DNA from: a virus
IMG/VR virus record: IMGVR_UViG_3300027659_000263
Span: 1 to 20,871 of that record
Direction: 5' to 3' (one strand)
DNA length: 20,871 nt
Both the position numbers and the translations under genes were made by a program. Of the stretch, positions 6,185 to 13,876 are shown in pieces (position 1 is the first letter of the stretch; every line of letters begins with the position of its first letter). Below the pieces are notes generated by a model. That model was not told the DNA's origin. It saw only the letters and a program-made list of their open reading frames with translations, and ran no database searches.

Positions 6185-7690
6185 TTAGTTCCCCGGTGCG
6201 CCAAAGATGTTATTTAAAGTTGGTCTACCACCACCCATACCTGGTGCCGCAACAGGACCACCTGGTTGCCTAACTATGGATGGCACATTAACTGGCGCAC
6301 CAATAGCAGTGCTTATGTTAGGAAGTTGATATGCCTCAGCAAATGCCTGGTACTCACTTCGTTTATTGTTGTATGCCTGACCTGCTGCTGCATACAACTC
6401 ATTAGACAAAGCCTTAAATTCAATGCGCTGTGTTGGAGTTAACTTCTGACCTGTCATCGCTTGATTGAGATAATTTTTCAATCTGTCCATGCGTCCAGCA
6501 GCAGCCATTGCAAGTGCAAGTTCAGACTCTCTTACTGTAGAACCCTCATCCATCATTTTCATCATTTTGGTTGCACCAGCAAGGTCGCCAATTGGAGTCT
6601 CTTGGTTTAGCGCAGTATTTACTTGATTAAACGCTGTTTGCATTCCTTGATATTCTTTGTAGATAGGCTCACCCTTAAAGGCGGCACCTATCTTCATTAC
6701 ATTCTCAAGCCCCTTTTGTCCTTCGTTTAAGATGATTGTTTGCGGCGGTGCGTTGTTAATTTCTTTTTGTATCCTAGCTTTAATTTGGCTTCTTATTTCT
6801 GGGTCAGTTGCTCCAGCCAATTCAGCTTGAAGTTGCGATAGTAGGGTTCCTGCCCTTGGCGCAGTTGGAGCAAATTCAGATTCCTTTTTAATTGCGGCTG
6901 TCAATATTGGTATCAACGGACTACCAGGAGGCAGCGCAGCGCGTTCTGCAATTAACTTTGACAAAGTTGTTCCAGTGGCAGTGTTTACTGGGTCAAGTTT
7001 ATATGCCAGTTCCTCATACTTCATGGCCTGCTCACCTTGACCAGCCATATTCAACATTTGTGCTGCTTGACGATACTGGTTAGCTTTAGCAACATTCTGG
7101 TTCATTGGGGCTGCCATACCTTGCGCTGTTGGCGGCATTGCTGCACCAGCAGTGGGTAGCTGAACCGTAGACCCCTTGTAATTCTTCAAGGCATCTAAAT
7201 CAGCTTGAGTGGTATACATCTGCTGCATCTGGTCCATAGGCACTTGATCTTCTCTGCGCTCTGGATTGTCAATAATGCTTCTGCGTAAATACGGGTCACC
7301 AACTTGCGGTAGTGGTTCTGGTGTCACTGCAGTCTGCATAGCTGCTGGCGCTGCTGCTTGAGGTGCAAATACACCTGCAATCATTTTCTGCAAATCTTTC
7401 GCTTTCTTTGCCTCGTCCATCTTCTGCTTCAGCGCCATCTGGGTTAGCGCACCCGTCTGGGCTTTCTCGTACCCGGCTTGTCCTGCCTCAAACGCACTGC
7501 CCAAAGCTTCACCAATGCCAATACGCCTGGTGCTTTCCCCACCAGCCTTCAGCAAGGCTGCTGACGCTGCCAGCATTGAATTGCGCTGCATTGCAGCCCT
7601 CTGCTCTGGTGTCAGGTACTCGTCCAGGAAGTTACCGCCACCGCCGCCAAAGACGTTGCCCAGCAACCCTTCAAGATTAAATTCAGCCAT
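6185..7690 (-). CDS. putative internal virion protein (501 aa)
   Basis: The N-terminus has a Gly-rich segment (residues 11-20, 'NVFGGGGGNF') followed by 'LDEYLTPEQRAAMQRNSMLA', then helical Ala/Lys/Gln-rich sequence to about residue 110. The middle (about 110-220) is rich in Pro, Ala and Met. The rest (about 240-470) is helical with few aromatic residues. There is no membrane segment or known enzyme motif. Its place within a run of large Ala/Gln-rich genes after the tail nozzle, two bases ahead of the 695-residue gene, points to an ejected core protein. 'LTPEQRAAMQ' near the start is a common feature of such phage proteins. Confidence 0.6.
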   Translation of the reverse strand: MAEFNLEGLLGNVFGGGGGNFLDEYLTPEQRAAMQRNSMLAASAALLKAGGESTRRIGIGEALGSAFEAGQAGYEKAQTGALTQMALKQKMDEAKKAKDLQKMIAGVFAPQAAAPAAMQTAVTPEPLPQVGDPYLRRSIIDNPERREDQVPMDQMQQMYTTQADLDALKNYKGSTVQLPTAGAAMPPTAQGMAAPMNQNVAKANQYRQAAQMLNMAGQGEQAMKYEELAYKLDPVNTATGTTLSKLIAERAALPPGSPLIPILTAAIKKESEFAPTAPRAGTLLSQLQAELAGATDPEIRSQIKARIQKEINNAPPQTIILNEGQKGLENVMKIGAAFKGEPIYKEYQGMQTAFNQVNTALNQETPIGDLAGATKMMKMMDEGSTVRESELALAMAAAGRMDRLKNYLNQAMTGQKLTPTQRIEFKALSNELYAAAGQAYNNKRSEYQAFAEAYQLPNISTAIGAPVNVPSIVRQPGGPVAAPGMGGGRPTLNNIFGAPGN

Positions 7691-7703
7691 GATTGATTCT
7701 CCG

Positions 7704-8879
7704 TTAACCTAGCAGGCCAAGCAATGCACCAATGCCAGCACCCACCGGACCGCCAATTGCTGTCATGCCTGGTGCCGCACCAAGCTGGTAACCACCTAAG
7801 GCACCGCCAAATAAAGACGATATAGGGTTCTTGTAGGTTGGTTGTGTAGCAGTCTGACCAAGGTTTGGCAATGATGCTGACAATCCAGACTGAGCAATGC
7901 CCAGCTTTTCCACGCCAATCCCGCGCAGTGCATCCAGCTGCTGCTGAGTGAATTGCTGCTGGGCTTGTCCTGCGCCCATGACAGCCTGTGCGCCGCCAAG
8001 CCCAAGGTTCTGCTGCTGCTGCCCAAAGGCACCTAGTTGGCCTGCAGCAGCCAGACGCTGTGCGTTGGCGGCAGCGTAGGCTTGCTGGTTGGCAAGGTCA
8101 GATTGCTGGCCTAGAGATGCGTTGTACCTCTGCATCTCGTTCTGCGCTGCAGCGTTCTGCATCATGGCTTGGTTGGTTGCAGCAGCGCCGAACTGCATAG
8201 CACCAGTACCTTGCTGCGCTGTCTGCAGAGCAGCTTGCTGTGCGCGATTTAAGTCTTGCTGCATCAGGTTGGCAGAGGTGTCAAACCCTTGCTGCCTGAG
8301 CTGCGCTGACATCTGCGCTGCCCTGTCAGCATAGGCTTGGTTGGTGGCTGCTGTTGCAACCCCCTGGCGTGTACCGCCATACGCCTTGGCCCTGGTTGCA
8401 GCTTCACCCATCTGCTGCACAGCAGCCTGCCGTGCGGCCTCAATGTCACCCAGAACACCAGTGGTTTTCCCGGTCGTTGGGTCATACGCGCCGATTACCT
8501 GGCTGGTGTACGGGTTTAGGTAGTTGCTGATGTCGCCCATCTTGGCTTGAGCTGATATGACATCAGTTGGCTTGTAGCCCACAGCACCAAACTGGTTGGA
8601 CATCCCGGCATTGACATTGCCCGTGTAGTAGGGCTGGAACTGAGCTGCTTGGTTGGCGTATTCAGCGGCAATGTTGGTGGTGTCAATGCCACGCCCAGCC
8701 AGGCCAGTGTTCACCAGTTGCTGCTCACCAGCCCTGTAGATGGGGTTGAATCCCGCAAACTCTCTGACAGGCAATGCTGATGCCACGCTCTGCGCCTGCT
8801 GCAAGTTCTGCAGGTAGGCTTGCTTGATCTGCGGGTCAATTGATGTTGTGCTGGTTTGGCTGCTGCCGCTTTTGCTCAT
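7704..8879 (-). CDS. Gln/Ala-rich putative internal virion protein with C-terminal glycine-zipper segment (391 aa)
   Basis: After a Ser/Thr-rich N-terminus (SKSGSSQTSTTS), residues 15-40 are helical. Residues about 170-300 form one long Gln- and Ala-rich helical region ('NLMQQDLNRAQQAALQTAQQ'), which may be a coiled coil. The last 30 residues ('GAAPGMTAIGGPVGAG', 'IGALLGLLG') are a glycine-zipper hydrophobic segment that could insert in a membrane. This combination is typical of podoviral ejection proteins that line a channel through the cell envelope. That role is inferred from composition and neighbourhood. The ATG at 8879 is four bases after the preceding stop, with TTGGAG overlapping that gene's end. 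Confidence 0.6.
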   Translation of the reverse strand: MSKSGSSQTSTTSIDPQIKQAYLQNLQQAQSVASALPVREFAGFNPIYRAGEQQLVNTGLAGRGIDTTNIAAEYANQAAQFQPYYTGNVNAGMSNQFGAVGYKPTDVISAQAKMGDISNYLNPYTSQVIGAYDPTTGKTTGVLGDIEAARQAAVQQMGEAATRAKAYGGTRQGVATAATNQAYADRAAQMSAQLRQQGFDTSANLMQQDLNRAQQAALQTAQQGTGAMQFGAAATNQAMMQNAAAQNEMQRYNASLGQQSDLANQQAYAAANAQRLAAAGQLGAFGQQQQNLGLGGAQAVMGAGQAQQQFTQQQLDALRGIGVEKLGIAQSGLSASLPNLGQTATQPTYKNPISSLFGGALGGYQLGAAPGMTAIGGPVGAGIGALLGLLG

Positions 8880-8883
8880 GTTT

Positions 8884-10176
8884 TTACTCCAACAATGATT
8901 TCAGACGCTGGGCTGGGATTCGTCCTGCGTTGATTTGCTCGAAAATGTTTGCGCCGTATTTCTTCACTGCGCTCTTGCGAATGACGTACTCGCCATTGTC
9001 CAGGGCAGCATAACCATCGTCAGGACCAGGTGGGTTGTTCATCTGGGGTTTCATGTTGACCATGCCGCCTTTTGCGTATTGGCCTTCGCCAAAACTATCT
9101 GAGCCACCGCCAAAGTTGCCCATGCCTGCAGACCCAGCGACATTTGCTTCTGCCTGTGCTTCTCGATCTACTGCTGCTTGAAATTCTGCCAATGCAGCTG
9201 GCGTGTACGAAGACCGTTCATTAACTGGCGCTGGGTTCCCAAGCGAAACAGAAGACCCAAAAAGACCCGCCAATCTTCCAAGTCCAAGAGCCAGCGGGTC
9301 AATGTTTATCCCAGGTATTCCACCTGTATTCCCAGCTCCACGTTCAGCACCGCCTGGTACACCACCAGCACCGCCTACACCAGCGCCAGGTGTTGTCAGC
9401 AGCCCTGTTCCAGCCGCTGGGTTGTAGATGCTAGAGTCAAAGCCACCAAGGTTGGTGTTGGCTGCTGTGACGCCTGCTGGTCCTGCATAGCTCATTGGCA
9501 TTGTGCGCTGTGGTGTCAGGGACATCAGCGACATATACGGGTTTGAGGTTTGCATCGCCGATTGAATCTGCGCGTCAGTTGCCTGCTGCATTGTCGAAGG
9601 CGTGTAAACAGTTTGGTAAGGCGTATTGGCAATGGCTGTTTGCGTGAACGATGCAGGGGTCGCCTGGGTGTAGGTTGGTTGCCTTGGTGTAGTTGGCCTG
9701 ACAATTGGAGCAAACGGTGTTTGGGTTGTATTGACAGCTGTTGTTGTGGCTGGCCTTGGGTTAGCCGTCAGAGCCGTGGTGACAGCGGCAGGTGTTGGCA
9801 GGTAACGCTGCAGTCCTGTGGCAATGTCAGCATCACTGAACCCTTGCGCCCTAGAGGTTTCAATGGCCTGGGTCACTTGAGCTGGCGTATAGGTTGTTGC
9901 TGCTGGCGTAAAGGCACCAGCAGTTTGTGCAACAGGCACCCGGTAACGCTCAAGTCCAGTGGCAATGTCAGCATCGCTAAACCCTGCTGCTCTGGAGCTT
10001 GCAATTGCTTGGGTCACTTGAGCTGGCGTGTAACTTACTGGTGGTGCTAAAGCAGCAGCGGCCTGTTGTGCCGTGACGCCATAACTGGCAAGTCCTTTGA
10101 GAATGTCAGCTTCATTGAAACCCTGCTCTTTGGATACTCGAATTGCTTCTGCAATTTGATCTGCTGTGTAGGCCAT
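8884..10176 (-). CDS. putative internal virion protein with three N-terminal helical repeats (430 aa)
   Basis: Residues 3-34, 49-80 and 96-127 are three copies of a repeat with the core Y-T-x-x-Q-(I/V)...G-F-x-(D/E)-A-D-I-x-x-G-L, period 46-47 residues. A Thr/Pro/Ala-rich linker (about 130-260) and a Gly-rich stretch ('TTPGAGVGGAGGVPGGAERG') follow. The C-terminal 60 residues carry 'DDGYAALDNGEYVIRKSAVK' and 'NIFEQINAGRIPAQRLKSLL', a tail motif common in internal/structural proteins of podoviruses. The repeats are of the kind that form small three-helix units. This is the first of the block of large internal proteins; the start is fixed by AAGGAGC upstream. Confidence 0.6.
   Translation of the reverse strand: MAYTADQIAEAIRVSKEQGFNEADILKGLASYGVTAQQAAAALAPPVSYTPAQVTQAIASSRAAGFSDADIATGLERYRVPVAQTAGAFTPAATTYTPAQVTQAIETSRAQGFSDADIATGLQRYLPTPAAVTTALTANPRPATTTAVNTTQTPFAPIVRPTTPRQPTYTQATPASFTQTAIANTPYQTVYTPSTMQQATDAQIQSAMQTSNPYMSLMSLTPQRTMPMSYAGPAGVTAANTNLGGFDSSIYNPAAGTGLLTTPGAGVGGAGGVPGGAERGAGNTGGIPGINIDPLALGLGRLAGLFGSSVSLGNPAPVNERSSYTPAALAEFQAAVDREAQAEANVAGSAGMGNFGGGSDSFGEGQYAKGGMVNMKPQMNNPPGPDDGYAALDNGEYVIRKSAVKKYGANIFEQINAGRIPAQRLKSLLE
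9796..10170 (-). repeat. three coding repeats of about 138-141 bp in the 430-aa protein gene
   Basis: The three repeat units span roughly 10075-10170, 9937-10032 and 9796-9891 on the minus strand. The second and third are close at the nucleotide level: 'ggcaatgtcagcatc' and 'gggtcacttgagctggcgt' occur in both. The first has diverged. Recent duplication of the second or third unit is likely. Confidence 0.75.
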
Positions 10177-10177
10177 G

Positions 10178-10537
10178 TTATAGCTCCTTGCTCATAATCC
10201 ACCACTGTGGTGTGTAACCCGTCTTCGCCAAAAATGTTCGCTGCCAGCCCTTGCGTCCAGCAAGTGTGACGCGAGTGCATCCAAGTCCCTTGCCCCAGGA
10301 CTCAATCATTGGCGTCATCATTGCTAATTCGTTCATCTCGCCTGCTGCTAAAAAGTAGTTGAGGCATTTCTGTTGTGGATGGAGAACGATCTCCGTCACA
10401 ATCACCGAACTCTTTCCAGGCCAGAGTTGCATCCTGGCTTGCTGGACCAACTCAACGACATCATTAAATGTGTGAGTGTTCAAGGAATATTTTAAGGCTT
10501 TTTCAATCTCTGGCCTCAATCTCTCAATATCTGTCAT
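10178..10537 (-). CDS. conserved phage protein with GNAT-like pattern (119 aa)
   Basis: The order of elements resembles a small N-acetyltransferase-like fold. There is a helical start ('RLRPEIEKALKYSLNTHTF'), then 'SSVIVTEIVLHPQQKCLNYF' as a beta pair. A helix 'MTPMIESWGKGLGC' is followed by 'RVTLAGRKGWQRTFLAKTGY', the usual 'R-G-W-x-R-x-(F/L)...GY' ending of GNAT proteins. The cofactor loop is weak, so it may be a structural relative without catalysis. Genes of this type lie next to tail nozzle and internal protein genes in many podoviruses and are sometimes called internal virion proteins. The ATG at 10537 overlaps the previous stop (ATGA). Confidence 0.6.
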   Translation of the reverse strand: MTDIERLRPEIEKALKYSLNTHTFNDVVELVQQARMQLWPGKSSVIVTEIVLHPQQKCLNYFLAAGEMNELAMMTPMIESWGKGLGCTRVTLAGRKGWQRTFLAKTGYTPQWWIMSKEL

Positions 10538-10740
10538 AGCGCCGTTGCCGACAATGCCCCTGCGTTGCTGACCACCACAGAGAACCTGCTCCCATTTGGT
10601 GAGGTCAGTATCAGCTTGCTGGAGGCAATCTCAACGTCAGAATTGATCTTTCGGTTTTGCCTGTCAGCGTTCTCCAAAAGAAAGTTCCGCTGGGCCTCTG
10701 CCACTGGCGTGTAGGTTTGCGGTGGAGTCGGAACCTTCAT
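10534..10740 (-). CDS. conserved small structural-region protein (68 aa)
   Basis: I chose the ATG at 10740, which shares its A with the stop of the nozzle gene (TGATG), over an in-frame upstream ATG at 10791 that would overlap the nozzle gene by 52 bp. The protein begins MKVPTPPQTYTPVAEAQRNF; residues 16-35 are helical ('EAQRNFLLENADRQNRKIN') and the rest is a beta hairpin ('KLILTSPNGSRFSVVVSNAG'). Proteins with this start and size are widespread next to podoviral nozzle genes. The role is unknown; a small tail or tail-tip component is possible. Confidence 0.6.
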   Translation of the reverse strand: MKVPTPPQTYTPVAEAQRNFLLENADRQNRKINSDVEIASSKLILTSPNGSRFSVVVSNAGALSATAL

Positions 10741-12218
10741 CAGCGTTTCCCGGCTGGCACTGCATCCAGGCGCATCACCCCCACCCGCCAATCCGTCAGG
10801 CTGTCTGCTGTCACCTTCATCTTGACCTGGCGTCCTGAAAACCTGGCGTCAGTCGGGTTGGCACTGGTGAAGGGTCCAAAACTAGTCTCTGTCCCGGTGG
10901 GGTACAGGCGGCTGCTGAAACTGATGCTGACATCACCCAGGTTGCTTTCGTCAGGTATCACCTGCCGGACCTGCATGATCTGCTCACCATTGCCAATCTC
11001 CACTGGACCAGACTCAGCGAAGATGGTTTGGCTGTCGTAAGCAAAGCCCACCTCATGCTCATAGATAAACCCGTCAGAGCTGACCATCAGGGGCGAGTTG
11101 AAGACGCCCTTGTCAACACCAGCCAGCCTGGACAATGTGCCAAGACTCCAGTGGTTCTCGCGATAGTTGTAGATGCAGTAGGAGTCATTCTCGGTGGATG
11201 CTGCACTGGTGTAGAACCACCAGATTTCACCGAACTTGCTATTGTGGACCGCATACACCTTGCTGGCCTGCTCAAAGTTCATATTGCTGAACACGAAGTC
11301 GCCAATGTCGCTTGGCAAAGGCTTGACGTATCCGTCATAAATCCAGAATCCAGACCTGCTCATCCAGATCGCGGCAGTGTCGATTGCTGCTACAGCCTGG
11401 GGTCCAATCAAGCCGCAACCAGAGCCAGCCTTCTCAAAGCTGAAGACGAACGGCTGACCAATGTAGCTTGATGTGTGGACATCAACGTCAGTGAATATTA
11501 GGTTGACGCCGCGCACCCTCTTGCCAGCCACGATAGAGCCGACAGTTGTCAGTTCAAAGCTGCCTGCCTGGTTGTTGGCGGCTGGCGTCCAGGTGGTGTT
11601 GTCCTCCTGGTCACTCCATGCCACCAGGCGAGGGTTGCCACTAGCGCCAAGAGCAAAGACAAAACGCTCAGAGGTGGTCATCACCGCAGCGCAGCCTGTG
11701 GGTGCATTGACCAATGCAACGGCTTTGGTAGGTGTCGTGAATCCAAGCTGCCACTCCAACAGTTGCCCATCGCTGGTGCAGCAGCCCACCCAATACTGTC
11801 CCCAGGTGTCCATTGACCAGGTGGCAGCGTTGATGATGGCTCCAGTGTCTGGCCTGGCTACACCATAAGCAAAGTTGCCGTAGTTGTTGTAGCCGTAACC
11901 CGTTAGCAGGGTGGCATCAGCATTGCCAGGCGTGAAGGTTGTTGGCGTGATGTCCTTGAGGGTTCCGGTTTGGTTCATCACAAACAGTTTGGTGTTTGTC
12001 CCGGCAACAATCCATCGAGCTGAACTGTTGTCCCGCCAGTTGATGATTCCCCGGCACTTGCCCGTCACCTGGCTTGATGACCTCTTGCGCCAGCCGCCAA
12101 CTGGTCTGAGCGTGTTCTCAAACCAGCGCACCAGGTTGGCGTTGAACCACCGTCCCATGCTCTGGTACTCGGTGCCGTTGCGGTACACGCCTGCTGGTAT
12201 CTTGAGTGGCATCAACAT
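10740..12218 (-). CDS. putative tail nozzle/hub (phage stabilisation-like) protein (492 aa)
   Basis: The N-terminus ('LKIPAGVYRNGTEYQSMGRW', then 'ANLVRWFENTLRPVGGWRKR') is a conserved opening of podoviral tail hub/nozzle proteins. The remainder is beta-rich and Trp-rich, with recurring blade-like units such as 'INWRDNSSARWIVAGTNTKL' and 'IWMSRSGFWIYDGY', as in a beta-propeller. This fits the nozzle or gp10-like stabilisation protein that closes the portal and connects to the tail tip. Position before the internal protein genes supports it. An ATG at 12212 is an alternative start. The name is by analogy; no catalytic residues are expected. Confidence 0.65.
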   Translation of the reverse strand: MLMPLKIPAGVYRNGTEYQSMGRWFNANLVRWFENTLRPVGGWRKRSSSQVTGKCRGIINWRDNSSARWIVAGTNTKLFVMNQTGTLKDITPTTFTPGNADATLLTGYGYNNYGNFAYGVARPDTGAIINAATWSMDTWGQYWVGCCTSDGQLLEWQLGFTTPTKAVALVNAPTGCAAVMTTSERFVFALGASGNPRLVAWSDQEDNTTWTPAANNQAGSFELTTVGSIVAGKRVRGVNLIFTDVDVHTSSYIGQPFVFSFEKAGSGCGLIGPQAVAAIDTAAIWMSRSGFWIYDGYVKPLPSDIGDFVFSNMNFEQASKVYAVHNSKFGEIWWFYTSAASTENDSYCIYNYRENHWSLGTLSRLAGVDKGVFNSPLMVSSDGFIYEHEVGFAYDSQTIFAESGPVEIGNGEQIMQVRQVIPDESNLGDVSISFSSRLYPTGTETSFGPFTSANPTDARFSGRQVKMKVTADSLTDWRVGVMRLDAVPAGKR

Positions 12219-12227
12219 AGTGTTCTT

Positions 12228-12656
12228 TCAGACAAAAAGGCGGGTGCCTAATTTGTCAATGATAAGCCTTTGGCCTCTTGGCTTGTCAGCAATGCTGATG
12301 TGCGTCCAGCCACCACCAGCCACTGGGTCTGAGAATTCTCTGATGATCTGGTCAAACGGCAAGTTGGCTGCAATGATCGTCCTCACCACGGCATCAGGAA
12401 TCATCCCAGGCACTCGGAAATCACAAGCTAGTCCTTGCCTATGCTGTGAGGTGTCTCGACTGCCCACGGCGTCATTCACGGCCTTACTGCGAAAGGCACT
12501 GGAGATCATCACTGCCTTGCCGCCAAGTGTAGTTTTGACAGTCTCCAGGAACTCAGCCAGGCGCTGAAGGTTCGCCAGTTCAGCAGCATTGGGCGTGTTG
12601 TCAAACTGCCTGTGATCAGTGTGCGTCAACTCATCGAGGGAAAAGTGAGGTGTCAT
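12228..12656 (-). CDS. M15-family peptidase endolysin (142 aa)
   Basis: The protein opens 'MTPHFSLDELTHTDHRQFDN', a common start for M15A (peptidase_M15_3) phage endolysins. The core motif S-x-H-R-x-G-x-A-x-D-F supplies two zinc ligands, H72 and D79. 'GGGWTHISI' supplies the third, H119. 'MISSAFRS' (50-57) is the conserved strand-Arg motif. These cleave peptide cross-bridges or terminal D-Ala linkages of peptidoglycan. There is no signal peptide, so release would depend on a holin, consistent with the holin-like gene at 13086-13571. The ATG overlaps the previous stop as ATGA. The length is typical of single-domain Gram-negative phage endolysins. Confidence 0.9.
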   Translation of the reverse strand: MTPHFSLDELTHTDHRQFDNTPNAAELANLQRLAEFLETVKTTLGGKAVMISSAFRSKAVNDAVGSRDTSQHRQGLACDFRVPGMIPDAVVRTIIAANLPFDQIIREFSDPVAGGGWTHISIADKPRGQRLIIDKLGTRLFV

Positions 12657-12940
12657 TTGTTCCTCGCTGATATTGCTTTGGCCTTGGCCTTGGCGTCTGC
12701 CTTAGAACTGGCACCCCAGGCATTGAGACTCAGCAGCAGCCGGGTTGGTTTCCCGTCCTTGCGCTCTGGACCCGGCATATTGCCCATCCTTGCCAGAAAA
12801 CTGGCGCGTCGAGGGTTGTCACCAGACTTCACTGGTGCTTTGATGTCTTGACCAGCCGCTTTGAGGCTTGCCCGTCCAGCAGCATTTAACCCACCCTTGG
12901 GGTTCTGTCCTTCCTTGCGCTGCCAGGCTGGAGTCTTCAT
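12653..12940 (-). CDS. conserved basic protein, DUF6321-like (95 aa)
   Basis: The sequence 'MKTPAWQRKEGQNPKGGLNA', then 'GDNPRRASFLARMGNMPGPE', 'KPTRLLLSLNAWGASSKADA' and 'KAISARNK', is a highly conserved phage small-protein type. I place it with DUF6321 from memory, at moderate confidence. It is rich in Lys, Arg, Gly and Ala with very few acidic residues, so nucleic-acid or virion-internal binding is likely. It follows a second, very basic small gene (12937-13083) with an ATGA overlap and precedes the endolysin with another. Its position between holin and endolysin is common in podoviruses. Confidence 0.7.
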   Translation of the reverse strand: MKTPAWQRKEGQNPKGGLNAAGRASLKAAGQDIKAPVKSGDNPRRASFLARMGNMPGPERKDGKPTRLLLSLNAWGASSKADAKAKAKAISARNK

Positions 12941-13083
12941 TTCTTCTTGGCTGTCTTGGCGGCTTGCTTGAAGTCCTTGGCGCTAGGCGCTGCCTTGCTG
13001 CCGACCTTGTTCATCTTTTCCTTGGAGCCAGCGGCGATACGTGCTTGCTTGGCGTTGATGTTGGCATAAAGTCCAGGTTTCAT
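12937..13083 (-). CDS. very basic small conserved phage protein (48 aa)
   Basis: The product begins 'MKPGLYANINAKQARIAAGS' and ends 'FKQAAKTAKKK'. About a quarter of the residues are Lys or Arg. The sequence 'GLYANINAK(Q/R)xRIAAGS' recurs in many phages next to structural genes. It lacks a membrane segment and is probably nucleic-acid binding or DNA-condensing, though no experimental role is known to me. The ATG is at 13083; its stop overlaps the next start (ATGA). The pairing with the 95-residue basic protein is conserved in other phages as far as I recall. Confidence 0.7.
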   Translation of the reverse strand: MKPGLYANINAKQARIAAGSKEKMNKVGSKAAPSAKDFKQAAKTAKKK

Positions 13084-13085
13084 GG

Positions 13086-13571
13086 TTATTTCCTTGAAAG
13101 TAAATCTGTCTTGGCTTGGCTCCCGGCAGAACTGCCAAAATAATAAGCAATGATGCCCGTCCAGGCGGTTCCGAGTGACCCCAGCATCATCAGGATGGCG
13201 GGGTTGTTGGAGTCAATCTTCTGGAAGAACATCATCACCATGATGCTGAAGAATCCTAGGGTCACAGCAGCAGCCAGAATTGGCGGCATCATTGACCTGG
13301 TGGCAGACTGCATATCCCTTGCGGATTTCCTGTCCTCCACCTCCAGCTTCTCAAAGTTCAAGCCGAGTTCCTGCGCTTGTTTTTGCAGCTCAATCTCAGC
13401 CAGCTTGACCTGGGCAATCTGGTCTGCAGACAATTTGTTGCTGGAGATCAAGTCACCAACCTTCTCAGGGTCAACGCCAATGGCCTTGGAGATGGCGCTT
13501 ACCGCCATGCCAGCCAATGGACCACCTAATGCGGTGGCAATCGTTGGTGCGATTTGTTTTAGCCAATCCAT
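13086..13571 (-). CDS. putative holin, 3TM (GTA-type) family (161 aa)
   Basis: An N-terminal moderately hydrophobic helix (about 7-31, 'IAPTIATALGGPLAGMAVSA') is followed by a charged amphipathic region (about 33-92) with 'IELQKQAQELGLNFEKLEVE'. Two clear membrane spans come next, at about 95-116 ('MMPPILAAAVTLGFFSIMVM') and 124-147 ('AILMMLGSLGTAWTGIIAYY'), with the tail 'FGSSAGSQAKTDLLSRK'. This matches the three-span holin family first described from gene-transfer-agent release genes. A holin would permeabilise the inner membrane to release the M15 endolysin a few genes downstream. The ATG overlaps the previous TAA by one base. Confidence 0.75.
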   Translation of the reverse strand: MDWLKQIAPTIATALGGPLAGMAVSAISKAIGVDPEKVGDLISSNKLSADQIAQVKLAEIELQKQAQELGLNFEKLEVEDRKSARDMQSATRSMMPPILAAAVTLGFFSIMVMMFFQKIDSNNPAILMMLGSLGTAWTGIIAYYFGSSAGSQAKTDLLSRK

Positions 13572-13876
13572 TACTTCTTCTCCAGCTTGGTGTTGATCAC
13601 AGCAATCTCTTGTCGGTTGTGCATGATGTCGTCACGGTTCTTTTGGATTTCCTTTTCCAAGTCCTGTCTCAGCTTTTCCCTTGCCAACTCAGCGCCTGAG
13701 TTGCTGGCTTGCTTGTTGTCGCTGGTCACCACCAGGCTGATCTTGCTGTTGAGGATAGTCACCTCATGGCTCAAGTTGGACAGGGCGCTCATCAGATACA
13801 CAACGCAGCTAAACAGCAGCGGCAGTATCGCAAACGTAGCCTTCTCAATCAATGCGCCTTTGTCGTCATTCATCAT
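13571..13876 (-). CDS. membrane protein with one N-terminal span and coiled-coil tail (101 aa)
   Basis: I take the ATG at 13876, which overlaps the previous stop (ATGA), rather than the upstream in-frame ATG at 13945. It encodes MMNDDKGALIEKATFAILPL..., with a span at about 13-35 ('KATFAILPLLFSCVVYLMSA'). A long charged heptad-like tail follows (about 65-101, 'ELAREKLRQDLEKEIQKNRD'). This layout is like inner-membrane spanins (Rz), with the coiled coil in the periplasm, but no partner lipoprotein is recognised, so spanin is only one option. An accessory lysis or structural role is equally possible. It is in the membrane-protein cluster ahead of the endolysin. Confidence 0.6.
   Translation of the reverse strand: MMNDDKGALIEKATFAILPLLFSCVVYLMSALSNLSHEVTILNSKISLVVTSDNKQASNSGAELAREKLRQDLEKEIQKNRDDIMHNRQEIAVINTKLEKK

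Noticed and set aside
9550-10050. 166-codon plus-strand frame rich in Cys, Arg and Trp
   Set aside because: It is antisense to the repeat region of the 430-residue protein; its repetitive content merely mirrors those repeats.
11911-12567. 218-codon plus-strand frame
   Set aside because: It overlaps both the nozzle and endolysin genes on the opposite strand; the endolysin motif is clear on the minus strand and the plus frame has no recognisable domain.
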